In this document: in pieces, positions 14,934-24,531 of the stretch
How the letters are laid out: every line of letters begins with the position of its first letter
Numbering within the stretch: the stretch's first letter is position 1
Origin: JBBRBB01 sp963830175
GTDB lineage: Bacteria; Bacteroidota; Bacteroidia; Chitinophagales; Chitinophagaceae
Direction of reading: 5' to 3'
DNA: 64,000 nt
Assembly (NCBI GenBank): GCA_963830175.1
Contig: CAWHKV010000002.1
Location: forward strand, 434,001-498,000
Notes under the pieces: model-generated
Told to the model about the DNA's origin: nothing
The model's input: only the letters and a program-made list of their open reading frames with translations
The model's database searches: none
Program-made: the position numbers and the translations under genes

Positions 14934-17699
14934 CTACTGTACAGCAACCTTAATTACTTCGGTGTTATCACCATCAATCACACTTAGCTGGTATAATCCT
15001 TTTGGAACTGAGCTAAGATCAAGTTGCTTCATATTAACACCTTTTATAAGGCTCATGTTTGTTTTAATAACCTGCTTGCCACTGATCATTTCATTCATGA
15101 TAATGGAAGCATTTGCAGATTTAGTAGCGTTTACAGTTAACCTAACGATTCCTTTGGCAGGATTTGGTGAAACCTGTGCCTGTAAGGATGATACTGAAGA
15201 CTTATTCTCGGTTTGAGAAGAGGTTTTAGCTGCTGGTGGCGTACCACGAACAACACCTACTCTTAATACTGATGAACATCCTTTCTTGTCAGCAATAGTT
15301 ACATTGTAATAACCAGGGCACAAACCTGTTCTGTAAGAACCTACAAAACCATCTTCCCATGTGTACACATATCCACCTGCGCCACCTGTTGCAGATAAGG
15401 TTACTGTACCTACGCAAGGTTTTAATTGAGATGCAGTAGAGGTGAATGAACCTTTAACCTGTGATGGGTGATGCACGTGAATGGTGATCATTTGAGAACA
15501 ACCAGCCGCATCTGTTACGGTTACAGTATAGTAATTAGCATATAGGTTAGAGCGGTCTTCAGTTGTTACGCCATCATTCCACAAGTAGCTTACCGCACCA
15601 TTTGCACCAGTAACTGTCATGTCAATAGAGCCGTCGTTGCTGTCCCAGCATTTTGCAGCTACAGTTGTATAAGTAATGTTCATGTTACAGCTAGGTTTGT
15701 CTACGGTAAAAGAAGCATTGCTCTTACAGCCTTTGCTGTCTGTAACTTCTACAGAGTAAGTGCCAGGAGCAAGACCACTGCGGTCTTCTGTAGTAACACC
15801 ATCATTCCAAAGGAAGGTATAACCTGGTGTTCCGCCGGTAACCGTAATGTCTATTGAGCCATCGCTTCCGGTTAAGGTAGATGTATTGATCACTACAGAA
15901 TTAATGATTATTTGAGTTGACGATTTTACCGTAAATGTTTCGGTAGCTGAACAACCACGGCAATCTGTTACCGTTACAGTATATGTGCCTGCAGCCAAAC
16001 CTGTACGGTCTTCAGAAGTTGAACCATCGCTCCACTGGTAAGTAAGTGCACCAGAATTAATAGAGGTTGCGGTTATATCTATAGCGCCGTTTGATCCATC
16101 GTAACAAACTGCATCGGTAACAACACCAGTAACTGTCATACGGCAGCTTGGTTGCGTTAAGGTAAAGCTGGCAGTTGCTGTACAACCATTTTTATCGGTT
16201 ATAAGTACACTGTATGTACCGGCACTTAAACCTGAACGGTCTTCAGTAGTAGCACCATCATTCCAAAGAAAAGTATAATCTGGTGTGCCACCGCTAACAG
16301 TAAGGTCTATTGAACCGTCAGCACCATTTACATTCGTAACATTTGTTACTATGCTGTTTGTGCTTATTGCACCTGGTTCAGTTACACTAAATGATTTTGT
16401 TTTAGAACATCCTTTTGCATCAGTTATGGTCAGGCAATAATTGCCTGCAGATAATCCTGTTCTGTTCCTGGTGGTTGGTCCATCAACCCATGTATAGGTC
16501 ATTGTACCTGAGTTTCCACTCGGTGTGATTGTTATAGAACCATTAGAACCTTTATTGCATGATACATTGGTTACAGTTCCTGTAAAATCTAGATTACATG
16601 TTACAGAGTTAACAGTAAAGGTGGCACCTTTTGTACAACCTTTTGAATCGGTAACAACAACACTATATGTGCCTGGAGCCAGACCTGTGCGGTCTTCGGT
16701 TTTAACGCCATCATTCCATAAATAAGTATATGGGGATGTGCCGCCTGTAACAGTAATGTCAATAGATCCATCACTACCATTAACAGTGCTTACATTAATA
16801 ACAGCACCTGTAACACCAATTGCATTAGGCTGCGTAACGGTAAAAGATTTATTCTGGCTGCAATTTTTACTATCAGTAACTGTTACTGAATAAGTGCCTG
16901 CTGCCAAACCAGAACGGTCTTTGGTAGTAACCCCATCATTCCATAAATAAGAAATGGTTCCGATGCATCCGGAAGTAGATAATACGATTGATCCATTATT
17001 ACCTCCATTGCAGCTTACATTAGTAACAACACCACTAACTGAAATGTTGCAAACTACAGTAGTTGCACATTTAAAGTTTCCTTTATCACTTTTGCCATCA
17101 TCATAGTTTTCATTAAACGAAGCAAGCGCATCAGATAAAGATTGAGGCGAATAAGTACTTGCACAGCCACCAATTGTTTTGTTGGCTTCAGCAATCACAG
17201 CATTCACTGTCCATCCTGCAAAAGTTCCCGACTTGTAAATAAGACTACCTGTATTTATAGTGTTCGGGCTAAAGTTGGCATCATAATTATCAAAGCCGAT
17301 ATTTAATACAGCTGCTGTTAATTGCCCGGCAAAAACATTCCTGTATGTATCACGGGTGGGATTAATTAAAGTGCCTTTTGGTAAAACCGAGGCTGTACTT
17401 CCGCTGGGAAGAAAATCTGTTACAGATTGTGCAGAGGTAAGTTTAAGCATATTACCGGTTGAGCAACCCAGGGTAACACCAGCAGGAAAAGCAGAAGCGA
17501 AATTTGCATGTAAGTAAGTTCCGTTATTTCCGCCGCTGGGCTTTGATCCCCAGCCTCCCTGCGTTTGCGTTCGAAACCCGGTACAGGTTCCTGATGATTG
17601 CGCCATTACCGATAAGGGCAACAGAAACGCAAACAAAATGTTTAAAGCTAAAGTAGAATTACAAATTCTTCTTAGCAATGTAGTTTGGTGATTTCTCAT
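14934..17699 (-). CDS. SprB-repeat surface protein with T9SS sorting domain
   Basis: A 921-residue secreted protein. The signal peptide ends at about residue 33 (LSVMAQ). Residues 34-215 form a unique N-terminal domain (QGGWGSKPSGGNNGTYL..., GFDNYDANFSPNTINTGSL) of the kind seen in Bacteroidota adhesins. Eight SprB-type repeats of about 75 residues follow (about 217-820), each with a NGSI/DGSIDIT strand, YLWNDGVTTEDR, GLAxGTYSVxVTD and a GC. They alternate between two subtypes, one opening with a Cys and one without. The last 80 residues (VSPNPAKGIV... to VIKVAVQ) are a type A T9SS sorting domain. SprB in Flavobacterium johnsoniae is a gliding adhesin; this much smaller protein may act in adhesion or as a surface filament, which is inference. 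Confidence 0.92.
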   Translation of the reverse strand: MRNHQTTLLRRICNSTLALNILFAFLLPLSVMAQSSGTCTGFRTQTQGGWGSKPSGGNNGTYLHANFASAFPAGVTLGCSTGNMLKLTSAQSVTDFLPSGSTASVLPKGTLINPTRDTYRNVFAGQLTAAVLNIGFDNYDANFSPNTINTGSLIYKSGTFAGWTVNAVIAEANKTIGGCASTYSPQSLSDALASFNENYDDGKSDKGNFKCATTVVCNISVSGVVTNVSCNGGNNGSIVLSTSGCIGTISYLWNDGVTTKDRSGLAAGTYSVTVTDSKNCSQNKSFTVTQPNAIGVTGAVINVSTVNGSDGSIDITVTGGTSPYTYLWNDGVKTEDRTGLAPGTYSVVVTDSKGCTKGATFTVNSVTCNLDFTGTVTNVSCNKGSNGSITITPSGNSGTMTYTWVDGPTTRNRTGLSAGNYCLTITDAKGCSKTKSFSVTEPGAISTNSIVTNVTNVNGADGSIDLTVSGGTPDYTFLWNDGATTEDRSGLSAGTYSVLITDKNGCTATASFTLTQPSCRMTVTGVVTDAVCYDGSNGAIDITATSINSGALTYQWSDGSTSEDRTGLAAGTYTVTVTDCRGCSATETFTVKSSTQIIINSVVINTSTLTGSDGSIDITVTGGTPGYTFLWNDGVTTEDRSGLAPGTYSVEVTDSKGCKSNASFTVDKPSCNMNITYTTVAAKCWDSNDGSIDMTVTGANGAVSYLWNDGVTTEDRSNLYANYYTVTVTDAAGCSQMITIHVHHPSQVKGSFTSTASQLKPCVGTVTLSATGGAGGYVYTWEDGFVGSYRTGLCPGYYNVTIADKKGCSSVLRVGVVRGTPPAAKTSSQTENKSSVSSLQAQVSPNPAKGIVRLTVNATKSANASIIMNEMISGKQVIKTNMSLIKGVNMKQLDLSSVPKGLYQLSVIDGDNTEVIKVAVQ

Positions 17700-17928
17700 A
17701 AATGTTAAATTAGTTTGGGCAAGGGATGCATTTTTGATGCCATTTCACAACATGCTGATAATAAAACCCTTATTGAAATTTTAATAGGATGTTATTTTCT
17801 ATTTTTAAGACTTAAATTCTATAAGTTGGAGCAAATGCTAAATTTGAGACCTGGATTTTTATATGATTAATAGTAAATTATCATTCGCTAATTTCGCAAC
17901 CCGAATATTAAACAGAACTCAATAGAAT

Positions 17929-19866
17929 ATGATAAAAGTTTCATTTCCCGATGGAGCAGTTAGAGAATATGACAATGGCATTTCATCTTTAGATATAGCA
18001 AAGTCTATTAGTGAAGGTTTGGCGCGGAAAGTACTTGCTGCAAAAATTGATGGAGAGGTGTGGGATGCAACACGCCCAATTAATAAGGATGTATCACTTA
18101 AATTATTGTTGTGGGATGATAGCGAAGCAAAATCTACCTTCTGGCATTCATCAGCACATCTGATGGCGGAAGCTGTGGAAAGCAAATTTCCCGGGGTAAA
18201 ATTTTGGGTTGGTCCAGCGGTTGATAATGGATTTTATTACGACATGGACCTTGGCGACACCCAAATAAATGAAGAAGACCTTAAAGACCTGGAGAAGAAA
18301 ATGAATGAACTGGCAAAGCAAAACAGTTCATTTCTGCGCAAAGAAATTTCCAAGGAAGAAGCATTTAAATATTTTACTGAAAAAGGCGATGAGTATAAAC
18401 TTGATTTATTACAGAACCTTCAAGACGGCGAAATTACTTTTTATACCCAGGGCAATTTTACAGACCTATGCCGTGGACCACATATACCCAATACAAGTTT
18501 TATAAAGGCAATAAAGCTTACCAACATTGCCGGTGCTTATTGGAAAGGTGATGAAAAGAACAAGCAGCTTATACGTATTTATGGTATTACATATCCCAGC
18601 CAAAAAGAGTTAGATGATTATCTTCTTATGTTAGAAGAAGCTAAAAAACGCGATCACCGTAAACTAGGTAAGGAACTTGGCATATTTACAATGGATGATG
18701 ATGTAGGTCCAGGCCTTGCCTTATGGATGCCAAATGGAACCATTATAATTGAAGAGCTTGAAAAACTAGCTAAGGAAACTGAAGAAGATGCTGGCTATAA
18801 GCGCGTAGTTACACCACATATCGCCAAAGAAAACCTGTACCTCACCAGCGGGCATCTTCCATATTATGCAGACAGTATGTACCCGCCTATGGAATTGGAT
18901 GGTGTAAAATATTACCTGAAAGCCATGAACTGTCCGCATCACCATAAAATATTTGATGCGGAACCTAGAAGTTATAAAGACATGCCGTTAAGGCTGGCAG
19001 AATACGGTACGTGTTACCGGTACGAACAAAGCGGTGAGTTATTTGGATTAATGCGTGTTCGATGCCTGCACATGAACGATGCACACATTTATTGTACCCG
19101 CGAACAATTTGATGCAGAGTTTCGGGCGGTGAACGATATGTACCTGAAGTATTTTAAAATATTCGGTATAGATAAATATGTAATGCGGTTGTCTTTGCAT
19201 TCCCCCGAGAAATTGGGAAAGAAGTATGTTAACGAACCTGAGCTATGGATTGAAACCGAAAACATGGTCAGGCAGGTAATGACCGAAGCTAATATTCCTT
19301 TTGTGGAAGTGCAGGATGAGGGCGCATTTTACGGACCAAAAATAGATGTTCAAATTTGGAGCGCAATTGGAAGAGAGTTTACACTTGCCACCAACCAGGT
19401 AGACTTTGCACAGGGTAAAAGTTTTAACCTTCAATACACAAAATCCGATAATAAATCTGAAACGCCTTTAATCATTCACCGTGCCCCTTTAGGTACACAT
19501 GAACGTTTCATAGGATTTCTTTTAGAACATTATGCAGGTAAATTTCCTTTGTGGCTTTCACCACTGCAGGTTAAAATATTACCCATTAGTGAAAAGCACA
19601 TAACTTTTGCCAACGATTTAAGAATTAAAATGCGTAAGGCAGGAATTCGGGTTGAGGTAGATGAAAGAAATGAAAAGATAGGTAGAAAAATTCGCGAAGC
19701 TGAGTTGGCAAGGGTGCCTTACATGGCAGTAGTTGGAGATAAAGAAGTGGAAGAAAATAAAATATCAGTAAGAAGGCAGGGCAGGGGAGATGCCGGATCG
19801 AAAACACTGGAAGAATTCATTAAATATCTTACTGACGAAATCGTAAACCGTAAATCTGCAGAATAA
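17929..19866 (+). CDS. thrS: Threonyl-tRNA synthetase
   Basis: A 645-residue class II aminoacyl-tRNA synthetase. The order is TGS domain (about 1-62, VSFPDGAVREYD), editing domain (about 65-225) with the HSSAHLMAEAV zinc-type motif and the CRGPH motif, catalytic core with the AMNCPHHHKIF (zinc Cys) and RYEQSGELFGLMRVR motif 2, motif 3 with APLGTHERFIGFL, and the C-terminal anticodon-binding domain (LPISEKHITFANDLR). Normal length. A TAATTTCG box at 17889-17896, 33 bases upstream, resembles a -7 promoter element. I see no T-box leader. It precedes infC by 130 bases. Confidence 0.98.
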   Translation: MIKVSFPDGAVREYDNGISSLDIAKSISEGLARKVLAAKIDGEVWDATRPINKDVSLKLLLWDDSEAKSTFWHSSAHLMAEAVESKFPGVKFWVGPAVDNGFYYDMDLGDTQINEEDLKDLEKKMNELAKQNSSFLRKEISKEEAFKYFTEKGDEYKLDLLQNLQDGEITFYTQGNFTDLCRGPHIPNTSFIKAIKLTNIAGAYWKGDEKNKQLIRIYGITYPSQKELDDYLLMLEEAKKRDHRKLGKELGIFTMDDDVGPGLALWMPNGTIIIEELEKLAKETEEDAGYKRVVTPHIAKENLYLTSGHLPYYADSMYPPMELDGVKYYLKAMNCPHHHKIFDAEPRSYKDMPLRLAEYGTCYRYEQSGELFGLMRVRCLHMNDAHIYCTREQFDAEFRAVNDMYLKYFKIFGIDKYVMRLSLHSPEKLGKKYVNEPELWIETENMVRQVMTEANIPFVEVQDEGAFYGPKIDVQIWSAIGREFTLATNQVDFAQGKSFNLQYTKSDNKSETPLIIHRAPLGTHERFIGFLLEHYAGKFPLWLSPLQVKILPISEKHITFANDLRIKMRKAGIRVEVDERNEKIGRKIREAELARVPYMAVVGDKEVEENKISVRRQGRGDAGSKTLEEFIKYLTDEIVNRKSAE

Positions 19867-19996
19867 TATTATTTTTACCAGAATTTCGGTATATTAATAG
19901 GGAGAATATTTAAGAAATATGGCATAATTATTTCTAAGAGTTTACATCCAAAATATTTACAATAACTAAAATCAATTTTTCACCAAACAACACTTA

Positions 19997-20581
19997 ATGG
20001 CATTACCGTACAGAGGGGGTGGACGATTTAACCCCAGGTTTAACAGGCAACCCGAACCCGAACACCGAATTAATGACCGAATCCGCGTACCACAGGTTAG
20101 ACTTGTGGGAGAAAATGTAGAGGTTGGCGTTTACTCTACAGAAGAAGCAAGGCGCATTGCACAACAACAGGAATTAGATCTTGTTGAAATATCTCCAAAT
20201 GCAGACCCGCCCGTTTGTAAAGTAATAGATTATAAAAAGTTCCTGTACGAGAAAAAACGTAAGGAAAAAGAAATGAAGGCGCATGCCAAGCAAAGTGAGG
20301 TAAAGGAAATTCGCTTTACACCAAGTACAGATGACCACGATTTTGATTTTAAGGCCAAGCACGCTGAAAAATTTTTGCAGGATGGAAATAAGGTTAAAGC
20401 TTATGTGCAGTTTAAGGGTCGCGCCATAATGTTTAAAGAGCGTGGTGAGTTGGTTTTACTAAAATTTGCTGAAAGGCTTGCAGAAGTTAGCCAGCCAGAA
20501 AGTTTGCCGAAATTAGAGGGAAAGCGAATGTTTTTAATGCTTACACCCAAGACCGGCAAAAAGAAAAAAGAAACAGCCTGA
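19997..20581 (+). CDS. infC: Translation initiation factor IF-3
   Basis: IF-3 binds the 30S subunit and monitors start-codon pairing. The 194-residue protein has an N-terminal domain starting at HRINDRIRVPQVRLVG and the linker/C-domain with KEIRFTPSTDDHDFDFKAKHAEKFL and KVKAYVQFKGRAI, all IF-3 signatures. It has a 20-residue Arg/Gly-rich N-terminal extension before the domain, and the C-terminus ends in a KTGKKKKETA Lys-rich tail. It uses a plain ATG; no ATT/ATA start is seen. The usual partners rpmI and rplT do not follow; a terminator hairpin does. Confidence 0.97.
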   Translation: MALPYRGGGRFNPRFNRQPEPEHRINDRIRVPQVRLVGENVEVGVYSTEEARRIAQQQELDLVEISPNADPPVCKVIDYKKFLYEKKRKEKEMKAHAKQSEVKEIRFTPSTDDHDFDFKAKHAEKFLQDGNKVKAYVQFKGRAIMFKERGELVLLKFAERLAEVSQPESLPKLEGKRMFLMLTPKTGKKKKETA

Positions 20582-20600
20582 GTGGCTTAAATTATATGGT

Positions 20601-20632
20601 AAAGGGCTGAATATTTTTTCAGTCCTTTTTTT
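20601..20632 (+). terminator. Terminator after infC
   Basis: A 10-bp stem AAAGGGCTGA / TCAGTCCTTT with one G-U pair, an 8-base loop and a following T-run, 20 bases after the infC stop. It separates infC from the YjbR-like gene. Confidence 0.82.
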
Positions 20633-20643
20633 ATTTTATTCAC

Positions 20644-20994
20644 ATGAATATTGAATCGTTAAGATATTACTGTCTCTCAAAAAACGGTGTTACCGAATCC
20701 TTTCCTTTCGGAGAAGATACCCTGGTGTTTAAAGTAATGGAAAAAATATTTCTGCTTGCCTCACTTGATAGTTCTCCGCTGCAGTTTAATGTAAAATGCG
20801 ATCCGGAAAAAGCTGTATTGCTAAGAGAGAAGTATGATGCTGTGCAACCCGGGTACCACATGAACAAAAAACACTGGAATACCATTATACTGGATGGAAC
20901 TATTTCTAATGATCGAATAAAAGAAATGGTAGATCATTCCTATGATCTTGTTGTGCAATCACTTCCTAAAAAATTGAAGGATGAGTTATGTTAA
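20644..20994 (+). CDS. MmcQ/YjbR family protein
   Basis: A 116-residue small cytosolic protein of the MmcQ/YjbR family, with a fold related to frataxin/CyaY. Typical features are the N-terminal LRYYCLSKNGVTESFPFGED stretch, F-K-V-M-x-K-I-F-L-L-A, NVKCDPEKAVLLREKY, and the PGYHMNKKHWNTIILDG core. The function is unknown; DNA binding has been proposed for the family. Its last 9 bases overlap the 3' end of the convergent hydroxylase gene. It starts just after the infC terminator, within the T-rich tail, so its promoter must sit in or upstream of that hairpin. Confidence 0.88.
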   Translation: MNIESLRYYCLSKNGVTESFPFGEDTLVFKVMEKIFLLASLDSSPLQFNVKCDPEKAVLLREKYDAVQPGYHMNKKHWNTIILDGTISNDRIKEMVDHSYDLVVQSLPKKLKDELC

Positions 20995-21885
20995 GTTTCC
21001 TGAAGAATTATCTGTGTTACCTAATTTCCGCATTTGCCTGGTGGTTCTGGAAGTGCCGTCATGGCTCCATCCTGGCGAATCAAACAGGTAATGAATTTTG
21101 TCTTTAATTGATCTTGTTTTTTTAAGATCTTTTGATAAATTTATCCATTCGTGAAATGCAACTTTAACGGGGTTAAATGTTTCAACATTTTTCGTTAGTC
21201 CGTAGGTTGGGCGGTGTGCTTCCGGTTGAAAAGTGCCAAACATCCTATCCCAGATTATTAAGGTGCCCGCATGGTTTTTATCAAGGTACAACAGGTCACT
21301 TCCATGGTGTACCCGATGGTGAGATGGCGTGTTGAAAATATATTCAAACCAGCGTGGCATTTTATTAATTCCCTCGGTGTGTATCCAAAACTGGTACAAA
21401 AGGCTTATGCTTTGCATAAAGAAGATCATACCCGGCTCAAAGCCTATTAAAGGCAACCATGTCCAGAACACAAATGTTCCTGTAATATTACCTGTCCAGT
21501 TTTGTCGTAACGCTGCAGCAAGATTGTAACGTTCAGATGAGTGGTGAACCACGTGGCTCGCCCAAAACCACCTTACACTATGGCTTATACGGTGAAACCA
21601 GTAATAACTAAAATCATCAGCCACAAACAATAAGCCCCATGCCCACCATGCATCGAACGGAATGGTAAAAATCCTAAACTGGTAAAGAAAAAGAAATACA
21701 CCCAGTAATAGTGTTTTGGTAATAATGCCGGAAATAAGATTTCCAATACCAAGTGCGATACTGGTTGATGCATCTTTAACTTCATACAATTCCCGTTGTG
21801 TTTTTAAAGCAAAAATTACTTCTATAACGATCAGTAAAATAAAACCCGGAATGGCATGAAGCAGTAAATTAGGTAACTGGGGCAT
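20986..21885 (-). CDS. Sterol desaturase / fatty acid hydroxylase family membrane protein
   Basis: A 299-residue di-iron membrane enzyme. Hydrophobic spans lie at about 10-28, 42-70 and 80-95, and near 155-180. The histidine boxes are visible: WFHRISH (first), HVVHHSSERYN (second) and a third HHRVHHGSD followed by NHAGTLIIWDRMFGTF, the family end motif. Members hydroxylate or desaturate lipids such as sterols, carotenoids or fatty acids; the substrate here cannot be predicted. It converges on and overlaps the YjbR-like gene by 9 bases. Confidence 0.93.
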   Translation of the reverse strand: MPQLPNLLLHAIPGFILLIVIEVIFALKTQRELYEVKDASTSIALGIGNLISGIITKTLLLGVFLFLYQFRIFTIPFDAWWAWGLLFVADDFSYYWFHRISHSVRWFWASHVVHHSSERYNLAAALRQNWTGNITGTFVFWTWLPLIGFEPGMIFFMQSISLLYQFWIHTEGINKMPRWFEYIFNTPSHHRVHHGSDLLYLDKNHAGTLIIWDRMFGTFQPEAHRPTYGLTKNVETFNPVKVAFHEWINLSKDLKKTRSIKDKIHYLFDSPGWSHDGTSRTTRQMRKLGNTDNSSGNLT

Positions 21886-21979
21886 ACAACAAATCTAAAA
21901 AATTATATGTTTGAACAAGCCAATAAAAAACAATGATTAAATTTTAATTATCCTAATTTACGGTTAACGATTCACAGTT

Positions 21980-23071
21980 ATGGTTGATAAAGTTTTACGT
22001 GTAGGTCTGGTGGGTTTTGGTGTGTCTGCTAAATATATGCATGCGCCATTTCTTGTAACTAATCCGCTTTATAATGTAATTGCCGTTTTTGAACGGCATG
22101 CTAATGAATCAAGGTCGCTTTTCCCCGAAGCAAAAATTGTTCGTAATTATAATGAGCTATTAAATATAGATGAGATAGACCTTATCATTATAACGACGCC
22201 TAACGATACGCACCGTCCCTATGCCTTACAGGCTCTCGAAGCAGGAAAGCACGTAGTAGTTGAAAAGCCTTTTACCATTACCAGTGATGATGCGCAGGTG
22301 TTGATTGATGCTTATAAACGTGCAGGAAAGGTGTTGAGTGTTTACCAGAACAGGCGATACGTTTCAGACTTTCTTACCATTAAACAAATCGTGCAGAATA
22401 ATTTATTAGGTAATATACACGAAGTGCAGGCGCATTATGATCGCTTTCGCCCAGAAGCACGCCCGGGTGCATGGCGGGAGACCAACACACCAGGTAGTGG
22501 GATATTATACGACCTTGGCGCGCACCTTATAGACCAGGCGTTATGCCTGTTTGGATTGCCTCACGAAATTTTTGCAGAGGCTTATTTACAACGCCCGCAT
22601 GCTAAGGCGGTAGATAATTTTTTTCTCCGGTTATATTATTCCGGGTTAACTGTTACACTTAAAGGAGGGATGTTGGTGCGGGAACCCGGTCCCCGGTATC
22701 AGTTGCATGGAGCATTAGGCTCTTTTATAAAATATGGCGAAGATCCGCAGGAAGTTTTTCTTAGGGCTGGAAAGTTGCCTGTTTCACCTGATTGGGGAAT
22801 GGAAGATGCATCTACTTTTGGATTGTTGCATACCGAACAAAATGGCAAAATTTTAAAAGAGAATTACCCATCTGCAAAAGGCAATTATGGTTTTTATTAT
22901 AATAACCTTTATAATACCATAGTACGTAATTCACCAAACTTCGAGCAGCCGGAACATGGTTTTAATACCATCAGGTTAATTGAACTTGCTATGCAAAGTG
23001 CGCAACTAAATAAAACTATTCCCTGTTTAGATTTAAAAAATGTGGCTTATCCGGGCATGCATACCGTATAA
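21980..23071 (+). CDS. Gfo/Idh/MocA family oxidoreductase
   Basis: A 363-residue NAD(P)-dependent oxidoreductase, likely cytosolic and acting on a sugar or polyol. The Rossmann domain opens VGLVGFGVSAKYMHAP and includes the IITTPNDTHRPYALQALEAGKHVVVEKPF block, whose Lys is the conserved EKP catalytic residue. The C-terminal alpha/beta domain contains GSGILYDLGAHLIDQAL with the conserved Asp and His. The shape resembles the YdgJ/YulF type of the family. It is followed by an unrelated small membrane gene after 116 bases. Substrate unknown. Confidence 0.93.
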   Translation: MVDKVLRVGLVGFGVSAKYMHAPFLVTNPLYNVIAVFERHANESRSLFPEAKIVRNYNELLNIDEIDLIIITTPNDTHRPYALQALEAGKHVVVEKPFTITSDDAQVLIDAYKRAGKVLSVYQNRRYVSDFLTIKQIVQNNLLGNIHEVQAHYDRFRPEARPGAWRETNTPGSGILYDLGAHLIDQALCLFGLPHEIFAEAYLQRPHAKAVDNFFLRLYYSGLTVTLKGGMLVREPGPRYQLHGALGSFIKYGEDPQEVFLRAGKLPVSPDWGMEDASTFGLLHTEQNGKILKENYPSAKGNYGFYYNNLYNTIVRNSPNFEQPEHGFNTIRLIELAMQSAQLNKTIPCLDLKNVAYPGMHTV

Positions 23072-23187
23072 ATTAATTAACTTTAAAGTGCAGGCTTTTG
23101 GCTTTTACTTTTATCTACAACCTCAATTTTCTACTTGCCCGGCATAAGATTCTGCCTGCTATTTTACCATCTATTAAAAATGCAGGT

Positions 23188-23613
23188 ATGAATTACGATT
23201 ATCCTCAAACAGATGTTTCCAAAAGTGTTTTAGGTGGTTTGTTCGCCGGTATTGTCGGCACACTCGCCAATGTAATTTTTGTTGCCGTTTATCGAAGCCT
23301 GGCGGAATTTTATGAATTTAATGGGTTAGATATTACGGTGATTGTTTTTGGCACATTACTTCAACTGATCACGTGCGGCATAATATTTTATTTTTTTGTG
23401 CATTACATGAAATACGGGGTGTCTGTTTATAGAACAGTTGTTTTGGTAATTACTGCCGCTTTAATATTTGCAGGCATTGCACTAAGGCAATCTTTTATGG
23501 GAGATGCGCCGGAAGAATTTCGTTTTATGGTAATAGGCACCCAAGTGATTATTGGCAGTCTGGCAGCCTTTCTAATTCCTTACTTATTCCGGCATGATTC
23601 CATTATAAGTTGA
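23188..23613 (+). CDS. Small four-helix membrane protein, unknown function
   Basis: A 141-residue protein starting MNYDYPQTDVSKSVLGG. Four hydrophobic segments lie at about residues 13-35, 45-70, 80-98 and 110-132, so it should be an inner-membrane protein. A TTG 90 bases upstream opens the same frame, but the ATG at 23188 gives a sensible N-terminus and I prefer it. I do not recognise the family. It lies in the same direction as the oxidoreductase and the DUF547 lipoprotein but with gaps of over 100 bases on both sides. Confidence 0.72.
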   Translation: MNYDYPQTDVSKSVLGGLFAGIVGTLANVIFVAVYRSLAEFYEFNGLDITVIVFGTLLQLITCGIIFYFFVHYMKYGVSVYRTVVLVITAALIFAGIALRQSFMGDAPEEFRFMVIGTQVIIGSLAAFLIPYLFRHDSIIS

Positions 23614-23718
23614 ATATTATGTAACAGCCTTCATTTAACATTCATTGAGCATTTATAATGAACCAATGGCGCTGTAAAACCGTACATTATTGTATTAATT
23701 TACAGAACCATTTAATAC

Positions 23719-24477
23719 ATGAAAAAAGGAATTATAGCTATAATCGGATGTTTGTTTTTTATCTCAGCCTGCAAGGCGCAGCCAAAGGGGAATTCTGCAG
23801 CACCACCATCGCACCAGGCATGGACATCCCTGCTCAAGAAATATGTTAACAGCCAGGGGCTTGTTAATTATAAAGGCATTATTCAACATAAAAGCGAACT
23901 GCAAAGCTACCTTGATGTATTAAGTGCAAACCCACCATCAGATAAATGGAGTAAGAATGATAAGATCGCTTATTGGATTAACGCATATAATGCTTTTACA
24001 GTTAAACTTATAGTTGATAACTATCCCGTTAAAAGCATAAAAGATATTGGGCTTTCAGTGCAGATTCCTTTCGTTAATACGCCCTGGCAAAAAGAATTTT
24101 TTAAAATAGGTGGAGAGGATATGAAACTCGACGAAATAGAACATTCTATTCTAAGAAAACAATTTGATGAATCGCGCATACACTTTGCTTTGGTTTGTGC
24201 ATCCAAATCGTGTCCAAAATTAAGAACAGAGGCTTATGAAGGAAGCAAGCTTTCTGCGCAGTTAGATGACCAGGCAAAAGACTTTCTTTCAAACCAGTCG
24301 AAGAATATAATTACGGCTGATAAACTAAAATTGTCTAAATACTTTACATGGTTTAAAGGAGATTTTACAAAGCATTCAGGCCTTATAGATTATTTGAACA
24401 AGTATGCTCCGTTAAAGATCAATTCAAACGCCAGTATTTCGTATCTCGATTATAACTGGAATTTGAATGAACAATAA
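23719..24477 (+). CDS. DUF547 domain lipoprotein
   Basis: A 252-residue exported protein. The signal peptide has a lipobox at FISAC (Cys17), so it is a lipoprotein of the cell envelope. The DUF547 domain covers about residues 65-205, with NDKIAYWINAYNAFTVKLIVDNYPVKSI, then DEIEHSILRKQFDESRIHFALVCASKSCPKL, its core Cys-containing block. It ends LDYNWNLN, as usual for the family. The biochemical function of DUF547 is not established. No operon partner is clear; an acyltransferase gene follows after 54 bases. Confidence 0.9.
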   Translation: MKKGIIAIIGCLFFISACKAQPKGNSAAPPSHQAWTSLLKKYVNSQGLVNYKGIIQHKSELQSYLDVLSANPPSDKWSKNDKIAYWINAYNAFTVKLIVDNYPVKSIKDIGLSVQIPFVNTPWQKEFFKIGGEDMKLDEIEHSILRKQFDESRIHFALVCASKSCPKLRTEAYEGSKLSAQLDDQAKDFLSNQSKNIITADKLKLSKYFTWFKGDFTKHSGLIDYLNKYAPLKINSNASISYLDYNWNLNEQ

Positions 24478-24531
24478 TTATCATTCACTCTAGTTGCTGC
24501 TCTATATTTTTGCTAAAACTATTGCGCGGTA

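Noticed and set aside
6170..17699. DNA repeats or mobile element in the surface-protein block
   Set aside because: Repetition comes from protein repeats (PPC, SprB, stalk units) with diverged codons. No transposase, terminal inverted repeats or target duplications are seen.
17700..17928. T-box leader before thrS
   Set aside because: No specifier hairpin or conserved T-box sequence is visible, and such leaders are not usual in Bacteroidota.
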